Shown here: in pieces, positions 34,006 to 34,314 of the stretch | Numbering within the stretch: the stretch's first letter is position 1 | How the letters are laid out: every line of letters starts with the position of its first letter | From: a virus | Reading direction: 5' to 3' (one strand) | DNA length: 34,314 bases | Virus record (IMG/VR): IMGVR_UViG_3300010885_001736 | Span: 1 to 34,314 of that record | Notes under the pieces: generated by a model | Seen by the model: only the letters and a program-made list of their open reading frames with translations | Database searches by the model: none | What the model was told of the DNA's origin: nothing | Made by a program: the position numbers and the translations under genes

Positions 34006-34314
34006 TTACGCCATCCATGAATGTTGGCTACCATAATTTAAGTTCAGCCTTGGCCTTCTTGCCTGGCGAGGCTCGTTGACCATTAAACCAATGTATCTAA
34101 ACGCATCAGCCCCGTGTGAATAGTTGTCGTGCAATGGCGTTCTGCTGAATTGCTTTGTATCTGGGTCAACATCGTAACGGTAGTGTCTCAGGCATTGCAA
34201 GCCCTCGTGACAGTTTTCACGGTCAAACCAGCAGTTAACAAAGATTGTCCTGGCAGCGTTGATGGAGTCCAAGATTGGAGTCTTGGGAATGATCTTGGTT
34301 TTGTATCCCGCAGC
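34006..34314 (-). CDS. terL: Terminase large subunit, 3' part (C-terminus)
   Basis: Continuation of the gene at 1-1098. Within the repeat it re-encodes residues 326-366, and from 34191 it adds 61 further residues (LRHYRYDVDPDTKQFSRTPL, then SHGADAFRYIGLMV). The HGADAFRY motif supplies the last catalytic Asp of the RNase H-like nuclease domain, completing the active site begun in the other segment. The portal gene starts 29 bases downstream of the stop. Confidence 0.93.
   Translation of the reverse strand, partial: AAGYKTKIIPKTPILDSINAARTIFVNCWFDRENCHEGLQCLRHYRYDVDPDTKQFSRTPLHDNYSHGADAFRYIGLMVNEPRQARRPRLNLNYGSQHSWMA
34192..34314. repeat. Right copy of the 123-bp terminal direct repeat
   Basis: Identical to bases 1-123. 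It allows the contig to be closed into a circle of about 34,191 bp. Confidence 0.93.

Noticed and set aside
1-34314. Prophage or plasmid-like lifestyle
   Set aside because: No integrase, excisionase, attachment site, partition genes or plasmid replication protein could be recognised, so I do not claim integration or plasmid maintenance.
1-34314. CRISPR array, tRNA genes or insertion sequences
   Set aside because: No regularly spaced direct repeats, no cloverleaf with conserved arms and CCA, and no transposase were seen on reading. The repeats present are protein-coding or regulatory.

Overview
This window is a complete genome of a tailed double-stranded DNA phage with a short-tail (podovirus), P22-like head and tail plan. 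The first 123 bases are repeated exactly as the last 123 bases, and the terminase large-subunit gene runs across that junction. The contig is therefore circular, about 34,191 bp without the overlap, and was cut open at an arbitrary point inside terL. The P22-type coat, the P22-type portal and the circular map suggest headful packaging. The host cannot be read from the sequence. A moderate GC content and the general style of the small genes would fit a freshwater Gram-negative host such as a betaproteobacterium, but this is a weak inference.

Layout. (1) Late leftward unit: from a promoter near 3500 it runs through small genes, a zeta-type kinase, a GroES homologue, terS and terL, across the junction into portal, scaffold, coat, fibres, the gp4-like and gp10-like tail-hub proteins, three ejection proteins, a collar-domain fibre, and a lysis block ending in an M15 endolysin at 11817. 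(2) One lone rightward gene at 3546. (3) Early leftward unit, 6925 to 3744: a previously unlisted 52-residue Cro-like repressor, a replication initiator with an origin-like repeat cluster inside it, a helicase-loader-like protein, RusA, glutaredoxin, a tiny membrane protein, NinB, a zinc-ribbon protein and a YbcO-like nuclease. (4) Early rightward unit, 7072 to 11826: an LPD29-domain protein, many small unknowns, and a recombination set of ERF annealing protein, YqaJ exonuclease and an SSB-like protein.

The most striking part is the control region at 6926-7071. Two divergent promoters, each with a near-consensus -35, a 17-bp spacer and TAATAT, are overlaid by 14-bp operators of the form TTAAGC-NN-GCTTAA. 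A third operator lies between them, and a fourth sits on a duplicated promoter at 8187. In all three promoters an ATG lies exactly where transcription should start. This predicts a leaderless repressor mRNA, and two rightward mRNAs that begin with a two-codon reading frame (ATG CCC TGA) inside a 5'-terminal hairpin. I see no integrase and no CI-like second repressor, so the switch appears to regulate a lytic phage or an unusual lifestyle.

Other points of interest are a zeta-type kinase whose motif order looks circularly permuted, a beta-rich module inserted twice in the gp10-like protein and once in the gp4-like protein, a phage GroES beside the terminase, a free-standing HNH gene with its own promoter between two tail-hub genes, and several very small genes (47, 52, 29 and 30 residues) supported by ATGA overlaps, motifs or context. 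No tRNA, CRISPR array or insertion sequence was seen. No stretch longer than 300 bases lacks a gene.
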